Assembly: GCA_035508495.1 (NCBI GenBank)
Contig: DATJMX010000023.1
Coordinates: forward strand, 1-64,000
Direction of reading: 5' to 3'
DNA: 64,000 nt
From: Candidatus Binataceae bacterium
Lineage (GTDB): Bacteria; Desulfobacterota; Binatia; Binatales; Binataceae
Under the pieces are notes generated by a model. The model was not told the origin of the DNA. It did not search any database and saw only the letters and a list, made by a program, of their open reading frames with translations. Positions 26,603 to 36,300 of the stretch are shown here, piece after piece. The position numbers and the translations under genes are program-made. Each line of letters opens with the position of its first letter. Positions within the stretch are counted from its first letter, which is position 1.

Positions 26603-26761
26603 AAAAAGCAATCTCCTGCGGACGTTTTAGAGTTAAGGCGCCTGCCTTTAAGTTCAGCAACATGCGCGCCAAAGCGATCATGAGCCGAAACCTGCCGAAT
26701 CATTCAGGATTTCTGCGGGTCAGGATCTAAGCAATTCTGAAGCAGGGTAACTTTTTACTGC

Positions 26762-27379
26762 GTGAAGATCGTACTAGTCCAGGCTGGGTTGGAAATTGAG
26801 CACCCCGATCATCCCCACCCGGCTCCGGCAGAGTGCTTGCTTACTGATCATTGCAACAAGAAGACGAGGAATGGCTTGAGCCCGATTTACGAAAGACCCG
26901 ACGACTATGTACCATGCGCTTCGATCAGCCATCTATTAACTCTCGACGACCAATTACAGCTGTGGCGCGTCAGTTATGAAAACCTACATTCTGGTGGGCG
27001 CTTCGTAGTCGGAAAGCAGATGCCGAATCTCGCTGTGCGGGCTGAATCGCAAACCCGGCCAGCTCGATCTCTGACCGAGATGGATCGGCACATTACCGAT
27101 GCGGATCAGGATTCGCGGCTGCTCCGTCACAAAACGACCTCGTACGAAAGTAATGAACAGAAGGCTTTAATCCGCTTTCTGTACGAACGCTTCGAACGCG
27201 ACGTGAGCGTCGATCGATACTTCGACGACTCTGCCAACTACATTTATTTTCCGCGCGAGTTGCAACTCCTTTTTGTTCACACTGGCTTCGAAATCGAATC
27301 GATAATAGGGAATTACCGCGGCCGTCCCTTGGGCCCATCGTCGCGTCGGATGGTGATGACGGGACGAAGAAAGAGCTGA
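26762..27379 (+). pseudogene. Remnant of a class I SAM-dependent methyltransferase
   Basis: From about residue 45 the frame matches the C-terminal half of a methyltransferase: YVPCASISHLLTLDDQLQLW, the HSGGRFVVGKQMPNLA segment, and near the end IYFPRELQLLFVHTGFEIES and YRGRPLG. The N-terminal half with the SAM-binding glycine loop (motif I) is missing and is replaced by about 40 residues of unrelated, low-quality sequence after a GTG. The protein could not bind SAM in the usual way, so it is called a decayed fragment. Followed by the MEDS histidine kinase. Confidence 0.6.
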
Positions 27380-27554
27380 GGAAAATTGCTCCATGAAGTG
27401 CGTAAAACCTTTCCGTCCTTGTAATAAATGGAAGTTCCGAGATCGCGCGCGGTTCCTCAGGAGTCCAAATTTCAAATGGCTCTGCGGCCACGATCAGATG
27501 GCCTTCTTTTTGCTGATTTTGAAGAACGAGACTGCAAATAGTCCTGACACGAAT

Positions 27555-29417
27555 ATGTTAGACATGGGATTCACACTCGACGGTGCCTGCACCTCTATTC
27601 CCGGATGGAGCAGCCAGGGGAATGCAGCCCATCTGGTTCAATTTTACGAGGACGATTCGTTTCTGATCGATACTCTCTCGAGTTGGTTTGATACAGGGCT
27701 GAAAGGGGGTGGAGCTTGTATATATATCGGGACGGCCCCGCACAGGCAGAGCCTCGAACAACGTATGGGCGCGAAAGGAGTAGCGCTCGACTCGATGCGG
27801 GAAACCGGTCGTCTCCTATGTCTTGACGCAGCGACTATACTTTCGCGACTGCTGGTCAACGGATGGCCGGAGCGGTCGCATTTTATTCAGGAAATCGAGG
27901 AGCGCGTAAGAGCAGCCTCGTGCCACGGAAACGTTCGAGTATTTGGCGAGATGGTGGCGCTTCTGTGGCGCGACGGTAAGTGGCGCGAGGCGGTACGACT
28001 TGAGGAAATCTGGAACGATTTCATCCAGACTCACCCGATCGCGTTGTGCTCTGCCTATCCAATCAATGATTTGAGCGCGGCCGCAACGGAAACTGCGCTG
28101 CAACAACTAGGCGCGATGCATTCGATTGTAATTCCGGCCGAAAGCTATACTGCCCTGAATTCACCCGCGGAACGGTTGCGCTCGATTGCCGTTCTGCAAC
28201 AAAAAGCCCGCATGCTCGAGGCTGAGGCTGCGCGTCGCGAAGCAGCCGAGCGCCTCCTTCATCAGCATCAGGAAAAAGTTTCTCAACTCGAGGCGCAGCT
28301 CAGGGCAAAGAATGCGGAACTCGCGCAAGCTGATCGCCAGAAGAACGAGTTTGTCGCGATGCTCGGGCACGAGTTGCGCAATCCTCTATCCGGAGTATCG
28401 AACGCGGTCGCGACAGCTGAGATCGACAACTCCCGCCGTGAACGCGCGCTGAGCATTGCGCATCGCCAGGTCAACCAGCTTTCAGGACTGGTTGACGACT
28501 TGCTCGATTTCGAGAGGATCGACAAGGGCCGGATCGCCCTCAAGCGCGAAGTCATCAGGCTGGCAAATATCGTAAGACTTGCGGTCGAGGAGACGCAGAG
28601 TCAACTCGGACGCTGGCCGCATCGACTTTCAATCTTAATATCGCCGCAGGCCGAAGGGGCGTTGATCGACGCGGATCCGACGCGCCTGCGCCAGGTGATT
28701 TCGAACCTCCTGCACAACGCCGCAAAGTTCACCCCGGCCGAGGGCAGGATCGAAATTTCAGTAAACGTGGAAGGTGACGAGGTCACCCTGCGCGTCTGCG
28801 ACTCGGGCATCGGTATCGCACCCGAAATGCTGCCACGCGTGTTCGACCTATTCACGCAGGCCGAGATATCGCTCGATCGCAAAAACGGCGGGCTCGGAAT
28901 CGGGCTTACGCTGGTGAAACAACTCGTAGAAATGCACGGCGGACGCGTACAGGCCAGAAGCTCTGGACTGGGTAAAGGCAGCGAGTTCGAGATTCGACTA
29001 CCGGTTCTTCCCGACGCCTGTATCGACGCCTCACCCGTCGAGGATATGCAAGTGACCTTTCAACCTGCTCGAATCCTGATTGTAGAGGACAATACCGACG
29101 CCTCGGAAGCACTGAGTATGTTGCTGGAGAATTTCGGCCATCATCCCACGGCGGTCGAAAACGGAGTTGACGCTATCGCGGCAGTGACAAAGGGGGAATT
29201 CGATTTCGCGCTCGTAGATATCGGACTACCTGGAATCGACGGATATGAATTGGCGCGCCGCATTCGAGCGCTGCCCAACGGTCGGAATCTGACGCTGGTG
29301 GCGCTGACTGGCTATGGACAGGAGTCCGACAAGCGGCAAGCGCGCGTCGCGGGTTTCGATCACCATCTCACCAAGCCCGTGAATATCGCACGCCTGCGCG
29401 CGCTGCTAGGCGGCTGA
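27555..29417 (+). CDS. MEDS-domain hybrid sensor histidine kinase
   Basis: About 620 residues from the ATG at 27555 (longer starts up to 27393 exist without a good ribosome site). Order: a MEDS (DcmR-type) sensory domain at ~25-190 (HLVQFYEDDSFLIDTL onward); a coiled coil at ~205-262; HisKA with phospho-accepting His272 in MLGHELRNPL; HATPase with NLLHNAAKF, GIGIAPEM and GGLGIGLTLV; and a C-terminal receiver with Asp555 in LVDIGLPGIDGYE. No membrane helices, so it is cytoplasmic. MEDS domains are linked to sensing of small carbon compounds or signals of unclear nature. No separate response regulator is adjacent. Confidence 0.92.
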   Translation: MLDMGFTLDGACTSIPGWSSQGNAAHLVQFYEDDSFLIDTLSSWFDTGLKGGGACIYIGTAPHRQSLEQRMGAKGVALDSMRETGRLLCLDAATILSRLLVNGWPERSHFIQEIEERVRAASCHGNVRVFGEMVALLWRDGKWREAVRLEEIWNDFIQTHPIALCSAYPINDLSAAATETALQQLGAMHSIVIPAESYTALNSPAERLRSIAVLQQKARMLEAEAARREAAERLLHQHQEKVSQLEAQLRAKNAELAQADRQKNEFVAMLGHELRNPLSGVSNAVATAEIDNSRRERALSIAHRQVNQLSGLVDDLLDFERIDKGRIALKREVIRLANIVRLAVEETQSQLGRWPHRLSILISPQAEGALIDADPTRLRQVISNLLHNAAKFTPAEGRIEISVNVEGDEVTLRVCDSGIGIAPEMLPRVFDLFTQAEISLDRKNGGLGIGLTLVKQLVEMHGGRVQARSSGLGKGSEFEIRLPVLPDACIDASPVEDMQVTFQPARILIVEDNTDASEALSMLLENFGHHPTAVENGVDAIAAVTKGEFDFALVDIGLPGIDGYELARRIRALPNGRNLTLVALTGYGQESDKRQARVAGFDHHLTKPVNIARLRALLGG

Positions 29418-29426
29418 ACGCCAGTA

Positions 29427-30509
29427 CTAACTCGCTCCCGGGAGACTTGCGCTACGCCACTGTCGCAGGAGTTCATAGGGATCGATGCTGCCCGCGTCCT
29501 CTTCGAGCAGAGACCGGTCAAGAAGCGCGGCGACGGCGCCGGTCGAGGTGTGACTATTGAGCTCTGGCAGAGACGACTCACTATAATAGCGAAATGGAAC
29601 ACGCGTTCCGGCTGCCGATTCAATTCCGATATTTACTATCCGCGGCCAGGACGCGAGCTGTTCGGCATTGGGAGCTGCGAACAAATCGCTGGCCGCGATG
29701 CTGGCGCCGCTCTCGATTCCCGCCTCGGACATGTCCGCATTGAGCTCGACGCACAGCCGCGCGAAGCGCTGGAATCCCCGCAGGAGCTCGAGCGCCTGTC
29801 GGTATTGCGCGGCCAGGCAAAATCGCAACATCCGCAGGGTGTTGGCGGACGGATTCCAATCGCGCCCCAACTCGTCGAAGAGCGCGTCGTACTCCCTGCG
29901 ATGATGTCCGATGTATTCCTCGATACTCATCAGCTCCGGCGTCGTGTAACCGGCTCGCGCCATGACAAGCGAGTAGAGACATCGCGCGAGGCGGCCGTTG
30001 CCATCGCGGAATGGATGGATCCGGATCAGGGTCGTCATCGCAAGCATCGCGCGGACGATGGGCGGGGAGTCATCCTCGCGATTGAGCAGATCGACAAGCT
30101 CATTCATGAGACCGGCGAGCAGTTCGGCTTTGGGCGCGCGGTACACCACGACCCCGTCGCCATCGCGCACCCCCGCGTCGCGTGTCCGCCACTTGCCGGG
30201 CCACGCGAGCGAATCCTGCTCGTTGATCATGAAGTGCAGTGCACTGATCAATCCCAGATCAAATTTGAAGTTCGGATCGCCCATGAGCTGCAGGACATAA
30301 TTCATTGCCCGCTGATAGCCATCGACGCGCGGAGCGCGTTCCTTGCGCGCAACGCCGTCTTCGAGAGTCTGAACGTAGATTTCGCGGTAGGTTACACCGC
30401 GCCAGATGGTTGGGACGACGATTCGATCGGCAAGGTCCGCGTTGATTGCGTCAATCGCGGCGACCGTCGCAAGCCCATCAGCGTCCAGTGGCGGAGCAAT
30501 TAGAATCAC
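29427..30509 (-). CDS. Fic family protein
   Basis: A 360-residue Fic protein with the complete catalytic motif HPFRDGNGRLAR (165-176), so nucleotide transfer to a target hydroxyl (usually AMPylation) is expected. An N-terminal helical segment (TYREIYVQTLEDGVARKE, about 40-57) lies where class II Fic proteins carry the inhibitory [S/T]xxxE[G/N] helix, but that motif is not well matched here. The C-terminal ~110 residues are an extra region of unknown fold. The GTG start lacks a clear ribosome site. Convergent with the hybrid kinase. Confidence 0.9.
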   Translation of the reverse strand: MILIAPPLDADGLATVAAIDAINADLADRIVVPTIWRGVTYREIYVQTLEDGVARKERAPRVDGYQRAMNYVLQLMGDPNFKFDLGLISALHFMINEQDSLAWPGKWRTRDAGVRDGDGVVVYRAPKAELLAGLMNELVDLLNREDDSPPIVRAMLAMTTLIRIHPFRDGNGRLARCLYSLVMARAGYTTPELMSIEEYIGHHRREYDALFDELGRDWNPSANTLRMLRFCLAAQYRQALELLRGFQRFARLCVELNADMSEAGIESGASIAASDLFAAPNAEQLASWPRIVNIGIESAAGTRVPFRYYSESSLPELNSHTSTGAVAALLDRSLLEEDAGSIDPYELLRQWRSASLPGAS

Positions 30510-30541
30510 CGAAGTAATCGCCTGGGTGGCGCGTGAATCAC

Positions 30542-30574
30542 CAGGGCCGGAAAGCGCGCGGCTTCCCGGCCCTG
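30542..30574 (-). terminator. GC-rich hairpin 3' of the Cys-rich pair
   Basis: A perfect 9-bp stem, CAGGGCCGG with CCGGCCCTG, and a 15-nt loop begin 9 bp beyond the stop of the second Cys-rich gene. No T tract follows, so it may act as an mRNA 3' stabiliser. Confidence 0.5.
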
Positions 30575-30582
30575 AGTTCAGC

Positions 30583-30927
30583 TCAGAGAGAATTGATAAA
30601 AGGCGTGCTGCAAGTGCAGCTCTTCAACTGTGAATTCGCCGAGCCTCCCAGCACGGCCGCCTTAGCCGCCGCAGGCGGTGTACAGGTGAAAAAGTCGGCA
30701 CCGCAATCAAGATAGATGTTGGAGCATGCCGCGATACCGGCAGTGCCCGATGGCACCGCGTAACATCCAGTGCCGGACTGAGAAGATGTCGTCTGACAGC
30801 AGAATGCGACGGGGTCGTTGCTCGCAGAGCCCGCCCCGGCTGCACCTAGCAACGCCTGCGCGTGAACGATCGCAGGGGCGAGCAACGCCGCCGCGACGAT
30901 CGCGGAAATCTTAAGTCTCGAAATCAT
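30583..30927 (-). CDS. Small secreted Cys-rich protein (paralogue 2)
   Basis: A 114-residue protein with a signal peptide (cleavage after VHAQ-like sequence near residue 24) and a mature domain with nine Cys: FCC, a Cys in GTGCYAVP, CSNI, LDCG, FTC, and a final SCTCS near the C-terminus. The neighbouring upstream gene has the same Cys order, so the two are paralogues. ATG with GGGAGG 8 nt upstream. No known family was recognised; disulphide-stabilised periplasmic or extracellular proteins are likely. The function is unknown. Confidence 0.75.
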   Translation of the reverse strand: MISRLKISAIVAAALLAPAIVHAQALLGAAGAGSASNDPVAFCCQTTSSQSGTGCYAVPSGTAGIAACSNIYLDCGADFFTCTPPAAAKAAVLGGSANSQLKSCTCSTPFINSL

Positions 30928-30957
30928 GTCAAGTTTCCTCCCGAACGCCAGTAATTT

Positions 30958-31281
30958 TCAGTTGGAAAAAGTGCTGCACGAGCAGTCCTTCAGCCCTTTG
31001 GCACCCGACGCGGCCGGCGCGCACTGCTCGAAACCATTGGGTCCGCAGGCGAAGACCACGCCGCTGCACGAATTGACGGCCGCCGGGGTGAGCACGGGGG
31101 TGGTGCAGTTGGTTCCGATCGCCTGCCCCGCGTTGCCCGCGGTGAGCGCGCTGCAGCAGAAGGCCGCTGGTCCAGAAGCCAGCGGAACGGGAATTGGAAT
31201 TGGCAGAAGTTGGGCCCAGGCCGGCGCCGAGAATGACACCAGGCCCCAGACCGCGAAAGCCAGCCTCAATCGCTTGAACAT
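30958..31281 (-). CDS. Small secreted Cys-rich protein (paralogue 1)
   Basis: A 107-residue protein with a signal peptide ending APAWAQ near residue 24. The mature part repeats the layout of its neighbour: AFCCSA, a Cys in GTNC, SCSG, FACG, EQC, and a terminal DCSCS. The start has GAGGAGG 7 nt upstream. The 30-bp gap and matching ribosome sites suggest one transcript and an origin by tandem duplication. Even spacing of Gly/Ala-rich linkers argues for a compact disulphide fold. No family recognised. Confidence 0.75.
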   Translation of the reverse strand: MFKRLRLAFAVWGLVSFSAPAWAQLLPIPIPVPLASGPAAFCCSALTAGNAGQAIGTNCTTPVLTPAAVNSCSGVVFACGPNGFEQCAPAASGAKGLKDCSCSTFSN

Positions 31282-31683
31282 GAATCAAGTCCTCCTCTCG
31301 GCGTATATATGCCAGTTTGATATTATTTCCTACAACTTATTTATGTTCTAGAACGGCGATGTATCTACTATCTGTTAAAAATTCACACAATTAGGAGAGA
31401 GGAAGGAAGGCTTATGACCTGCGCAAGCGAAAACGATCGAGAGCGGCAGTGCGCGCCCGTACGCCCGCTTCGCAGGGGCAACGATCGCACCGCTTCGGGT
31501 GCGGCGCGTTCTCCAATTTCGCAGCGGAGCGCAGTTCCGTCCAACGCCTGGGCTCTTGCAGGCGCGTGGTCTAAGCGCGAGAGTCTGCGTGGAAATAGCG
31601 GGCGCGCGGGAAGCACCGACGGCGCAAGGACAGATGAAGCTCTCAATTCAGGGCAAATCGCTGTTACCCAATGATTTGTTGAC
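31282..31683. other. Intergenic region between divergent genes
   Basis: About 400 bp. The half next to the Cys-rich pair is AT-rich (around 31310-31390) and probably holds their promoter, though no convincing -35/-10 pair was chosen. The other half is GC-rich with a short hairpin (CGCACC with GGTGCG near 31486-31503). The short reading frames here lack ribosome sites and are not called. Confidence 0.4.
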
Positions 31684-32859
31684 ATGACAAATTTCGCTCT
31701 CAAAGATCGCGCGGCAATCGCGGGTGTGGGCCAATCGCAATACGGCCGGCGTCTGATGCGCAGTCCAATTGACCTCGCTGCCGATGCGATCGCGAGCGCA
31801 CTCGATGACTGCGGGCTGCCACGCGATCAGCTCGACGGAATGATCGTGAGTTTCGGCTCTCCAATCGGCGCGGACGCCGATACGATCGCGCAACTGCTCG
31901 GATTGAAGTTAAGAACCTACAATCAGACGTGGGCGCACGGACGATTCACAGCGAGCGCCATCATCTGGGCGGCGATGATGGTCAACGCCGGCATGGCCGA
32001 TGCGGTCGCGTGTCTCGCCTCGGTGAGCTTCTCCGCAATGCGACGGCCGATGATGGGTGGCGCGGGAGATCGCGAAGGCGGGCGTGAAGCCGGCGGCGGT
32101 CACGGCGAAGATCCGGTGTACGGCATGACTTCGCCCGGTTCAGGCGCAGCGCTGGTCGCGCGAAAATACTTCGATCGTTACGGGACTGACAGCCGCGCCC
32201 TCGCGTCGATTCCGGTTGCATTCCGCAAGCACGCATCGATGAATCCCGCGGCGATCATGCGCGAGCCGTTCAGCGTCGAAGACCATCAACGATCGCGCTA
32301 CGTTTGCGAGCCCTTGCATCTGCTCGACTATTGCCTGATCAACGACGGTGCCGCATGCGTCATCGTGACGACTTCGGAACGCGCGCGCGATCTGAATAAG
32401 CGCCCGGTATATATCAGCGGGATGCAGGGACTGCCGGGCGGTCGCGAGGAATTCATCTGGGCGTATCCCGGGCTCGGGGTTTTGCAGCAATCGATATTCG
32501 AGTACGAAGCGGGATTACAACCGGTGTACAAGATGGCAGGCGTCACTCAGAAAGATATCGACGCTCTCTTCACCTACGATGCATTCTCAATCGTCGCGTG
32601 GATCGCTCTGGAGCGGTTTGGTTTCTGCAAGCCGGGCGAAGCCGCGGCCTTCACGCAGGACGGGCGAATCGAAATCGGCGGCGAACTGCCGATGAATACC
32701 AACGGCGGCTTACTCTCAGAAGCTCACATCATGGGATGGAATCACCAGGTTGAAATCGTCCGCCAGTTGCGCGGCGAATGCGGTCCGCGGCAGGTGCCTG
32801 ATGCCACGATTATCCAGTGGGCAAACGCGTATGGCGATTCGCTGATTTATCGAAGATAA
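31684..32859 (+). CDS. Thiolase-fold lipid-transfer-like protein without the thiolase Cys
   Basis: A 391-residue thiolase-superfamily protein of the SCP-x/Ltp type (IAGVGQSQYGRR at the N-terminus, SPGSGAALVARKYFDRYG, and EFIWAYPGLGVLQQ). The region where thiolases have the nucleophilic Cys reads TWAHGRFTASAI (about 83-94) and contains none. The C-terminal NTNGGLLSEAHIMGWNHQVE block is retained. With its DUF35-type partner encoded in a TAATG overlap, it resembles the Ltp2-ChsH2 retro-aldolase pair of steroid side-chain degradation, though other acyl-CoA aldolase or scaffold roles are possible. Confidence 0.85.
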   Translation: MTNFALKDRAAIAGVGQSQYGRRLMRSPIDLAADAIASALDDCGLPRDQLDGMIVSFGSPIGADADTIAQLLGLKLRTYNQTWAHGRFTASAIIWAAMMVNAGMADAVACLASVSFSAMRRPMMGGAGDREGGREAGGGHGEDPVYGMTSPGSGAALVARKYFDRYGTDSRALASIPVAFRKHASMNPAAIMREPFSVEDHQRSRYVCEPLHLLDYCLINDGAACVIVTTSERARDLNKRPVYISGMQGLPGGREEFIWAYPGLGVLQQSIFEYEAGLQPVYKMAGVTQKDIDALFTYDAFSIVAWIALERFGFCKPGEAAAFTQDGRIEIGGELPMNTNGGLLSEAHIMGWNHQVEIVRQLRGECGPRQVPDATIIQWANAYGDSLIYRR

Positions 32860-33284
32860 TGGCCATGAGAGATCCTGACGCGCAATATCACAAACCGCTT
32901 CCGGCGATCACTTCGATCAATCGACCTTTCTGGGATGCGCTCCGGCGGCACGAACTGAGTATGCAAAAATGCGATGGATGCGGACTGATATGGTATCCGC
33001 CATCGCCGCTATGCCCGTGCTGCTGGTCGCGCAGCATCGCCTGGGTAAAACTCAGTGGCCGCGGCCGCGTAAGTTCCTGGGTGGTATTTCATCAATCGTA
33101 CTTCAAGAGCTTCGATGCCGAGATTCCGTATAATGTAGTCGAAGTCGAGCTTGATGAAGGTCCGCGCATCCTCGCCAACGTCGTCGGGATCTCGAACGAC
33201 AAAATACGCACCGGTATTCCTGTCGAAATAGTATTTGATGACGTTACGGATGAGGTCACGCTCGCGCGATTCAAACCCCGCTGA
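32859..33284 (+). CDS. Zn-ribbon/OB-fold (DUF35) protein
   Basis: A 141-residue DUF35 protein: an N-terminal helix (SINRPFWDALRRHELSMQKC), a rubredoxin-like zinc ribbon with Cys38, Cys41, Cys52 and Cys55 (CDGC and CPCC), then an OB-fold that usually binds acyl-CoA (GRGRVSSWVVFHQSYFKSF). These proteins act as obligate partners of thiolase-like enzymes. Its ATG overlaps the stop of the preceding gene, and a second ATG lies two codons later. Confidence 0.92.
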   Translation: MAMRDPDAQYHKPLPAITSINRPFWDALRRHELSMQKCDGCGLIWYPPSPLCPCCWSRSIAWVKLSGRGRVSSWVVFHQSYFKSFDAEIPYNVVEVELDEGPRILANVVGISNDKIRTGIPVEIVFDDVTDEVTLARFKPR

Positions 33285-33302
33285 TTCGATACCAGCCGGA
33301 TT

Positions 33303-36300
33303 CTATCGCGCCTCGGCGTGATAAGGTGTGAGTTCCTCGAGCAGCCTCCTTGCCTCCCTGAGATCAAAGGTATCGAACCCTTCCGTGAACCAGTTATAGA
33401 TCCTGGCGAGAATCGCGCGCGCCTCTTCCCGGCGCTCGTGAACCGCGAGTATGCGCGCGAGGCTCATCGTCGCGCGCAGCTCGTGCATCCTGGCTGACTG
33501 GTTTCGTGCTATCTCAATCGCAGTGCGGAATGATTCCTTTGCTTCCTCGACCCGATCCGCGCCAAGCTTCAGTAGCAACTCGCCTTTCACGCGATATAGT
33601 TGAGCGGCATCTACGTGATCGTCGATCTGCGCGAGCGATTCGATGGCCTTGGTTACGCGGCCCAGGCTCTCGTGCGGATTGCGGCCCGCGGCATAGAGCG
33701 ATGCAACGCGGTATTGCGGAAAAAACTCGGAGGGCGCCGGAAAGCCCTCGGCTTCGACCTGGGCGAGGATTCGATTTCGCTCCGCCACGCCTTCCTCGCA
33801 TTTTCCGAGGCGGCATTGCGCGTCCGCGCGCAAGAGCGACGCGACCCGCGCGATATGCGTCAACCCATGATCGTTCGCGACCTGGATCGACAACTCTGCC
33901 AAGTCGCGCGCGCGACGGAAATCGCCGCACTCCAGATGAATCGATCCGTCGCCCATGCTCGTAACCGCGATCCAGAGCGGCTGGTCGAGCGTTTTCGCAT
34001 CGCGGACCGCGTCGCCCGATTCGCTCAGCGCCTTGGCTGGATAGCCAAGGTTGAAGAGCAGTGCACTCAGCCAATAGCGGCTCCACCAGTAGCGGCTCCA
34101 CCAGTATGTGGTCGAAAAGTTCATGTCGTTGCGCAATGCGGGATCGAACAGTTCGAGCGCACGCTCGTAATGCCCGAGCGCGGTGGGGAAATCTCCCGCG
34201 ACGACAGCTTCATGACCCGCGGCCTCTGAAGCGAAGGTATGCGCTAACCGACTGTCATTGGCCGAAAAGCCGCCTGCCTCCTGCGCCATCCGCAGCAAAT
34301 CGCTGGTCAGCTCGCGCGAGCGCGCAAGCTCGCGCCGATTGCAGTGAAAAGCGCGTGCGACCGCGGTCGCGCCCAGCAGTTCCCGCTGCTCATTGAGCTT
34401 CGCGGCCAGCTCCCGCCATCGCTCGAGCGGCCCTACGAGCTCACGTGCCGCATAGTCCCTGGTCATCTGGATACAATTGCAGAGCGAAGCCTGAAGCCGC
34501 AGCTCGCTACGGTCGCGCTTGTCGCCGGCCGGGAGCTCCGACAGCTTATCGAGAGCGCTCCGCGTGAGCGTGAGAGCGTCGTCGTACGCGGCGCGTTTGG
34601 AGGCCTGCTTCGCAGCCAGCGTGAGGTATTCGATCGCGCTCTCGGCGTTGCCGCTGCTGCCGTAATGATGCGCCAGCTCCGACAGGTGATCGTCGATATG
34701 GTCGTGCCATACCTCGTCGATCGAGGCCGCGATCCTTTCATGGAGGATTTTGCGCCTCTCAGTGAGGATCGAGTTGTAAGCGACGTCGTGAGTGAGCGCG
34801 TGCTTGAATGCGTATTCGATATCGCCGCCGGCGATCTGCTCATAGATGAATTCACGCTCCTGCAGCGTCGCAAGCATCGGGAGCAGCTTTTCCTCCGTCG
34901 TCCCGATCACGTGTGATGCGAGCTTCAAGGAAAACTCGGTGCCCATCACGGCCAGAGTTTGCAGGAGTTGCTTTTGAGCCGGCGGCAGGCGGTCGATGCG
35001 CGAAGCCAGCACCGCCTGCACGGTCGCCGGGATGCGCAACTTGTTCAGCGATCGCGTCAACTTGGTGTGACCGTTCCGCGCCAGCGTCCCGTCTTCGAAC
35101 AGCGCCTGGATCGTCTCCTCGATAAAGAACGGCGTGCCTTCGCTCTTTTCGATTATCAGGCGCTTGAGCGGCGCGACCTCTTCACTTTCGCCGAGCAGCG
35201 CCGTCAGCATCTGGTCCGCGCTCTCTTTGCCGAGAGGCTCGAGCCTGAGGCGCGTGTACGATGTGCGATTGCTCCAATCGTGGTTGTACTCAGGCCGGTA
35301 GTTGACCAGCAGCAGGATTCGCGAAAATGGAATCGCATCGCTGACCAGATCCAGCAGCACCTGCGTTTCGTCGTCGATCCAGTGAAGATCTTCGAAGATC
35401 AACATCAACGGCTGATTGGTGCTCTCGCGCAAGAGAATCCGTTTGATCGCATCGAGCGTACGCCGGCGCCGAATCTGCGCGTCCATCTGGGCCAGCGGAT
35501 CAATGCCTTCCACCAGACCGAGCAATCCGAAGAGGTACGGCAGCGCGTCTTCGAGCGAACGATCCAGTGTGACGATCCTGCCGTTAACCTTCTCGCGCCG
35601 CGTTCGCAGATCATCTTCCGGTACGATCTTGAAATACGAGTGAAGGAGTTCCATCAGCGGCAGATAGGCCGACGCTTTGCCGTGCGAGACCGAGTACGCC
35701 TCCAGCACCATCCATCCGCTCTGATGGCGCAACTTGAACTCGTAAAACAATCTCGACTTGCCGACGCCCGCGCCCGCGACTACTGCGGCGATCTGACCGT
35801 GCCCTGATTTCGCCTGCTCTGCGGCGCGTGCAATCGCCTGGATCTCCGGCTCGCGCCCGACGAACCGCGTCAGACCGCGCCGCACCGAAAGTTGAAGGCG
35901 CGTGCGCAGCGGGCCGAGTCCAGTCACTTCGAAAACATTCACCGGCCCGCTGACGCCCTTTACCATTGCGGGACCGAGAGCCTTGAAAGCGAAATAGCCT
36001 TCGCACAGCTTCTGGGTGCTTTCGGTGATCGCGATCGATCCCGTAGGCGCGAGCGCCTGCATCCGCGCCGCCAATCCCGTCGAGTGACCGACCGGCACGT
36101 ACTCGGTGTGAGCATCGGCGGTCTTGATCGATCGCACGACAACTTCGCCGGTATTTATGCCGATACGTGACTCGATCGGCGCCTGTCCCGACTGCCGCAA
36201 CTTGGCCGCGTAGAGCCGCAATTCTTCCTGCATCCTGAGTGCAGCGTAGAGCGCGCGCTGAGGATGATCCTCGTGGGCCATGGGGGCGCCGAACAGCGCG

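Noticed and set aside
26291..26683. Hydrophobic 130-codon plus-strand frame
   Set aside because: It is antisense to the Asp/Lys/Gln-rich protein gene; its hydrophobicity follows from the complementary codons, and it lacks a ribosome site.
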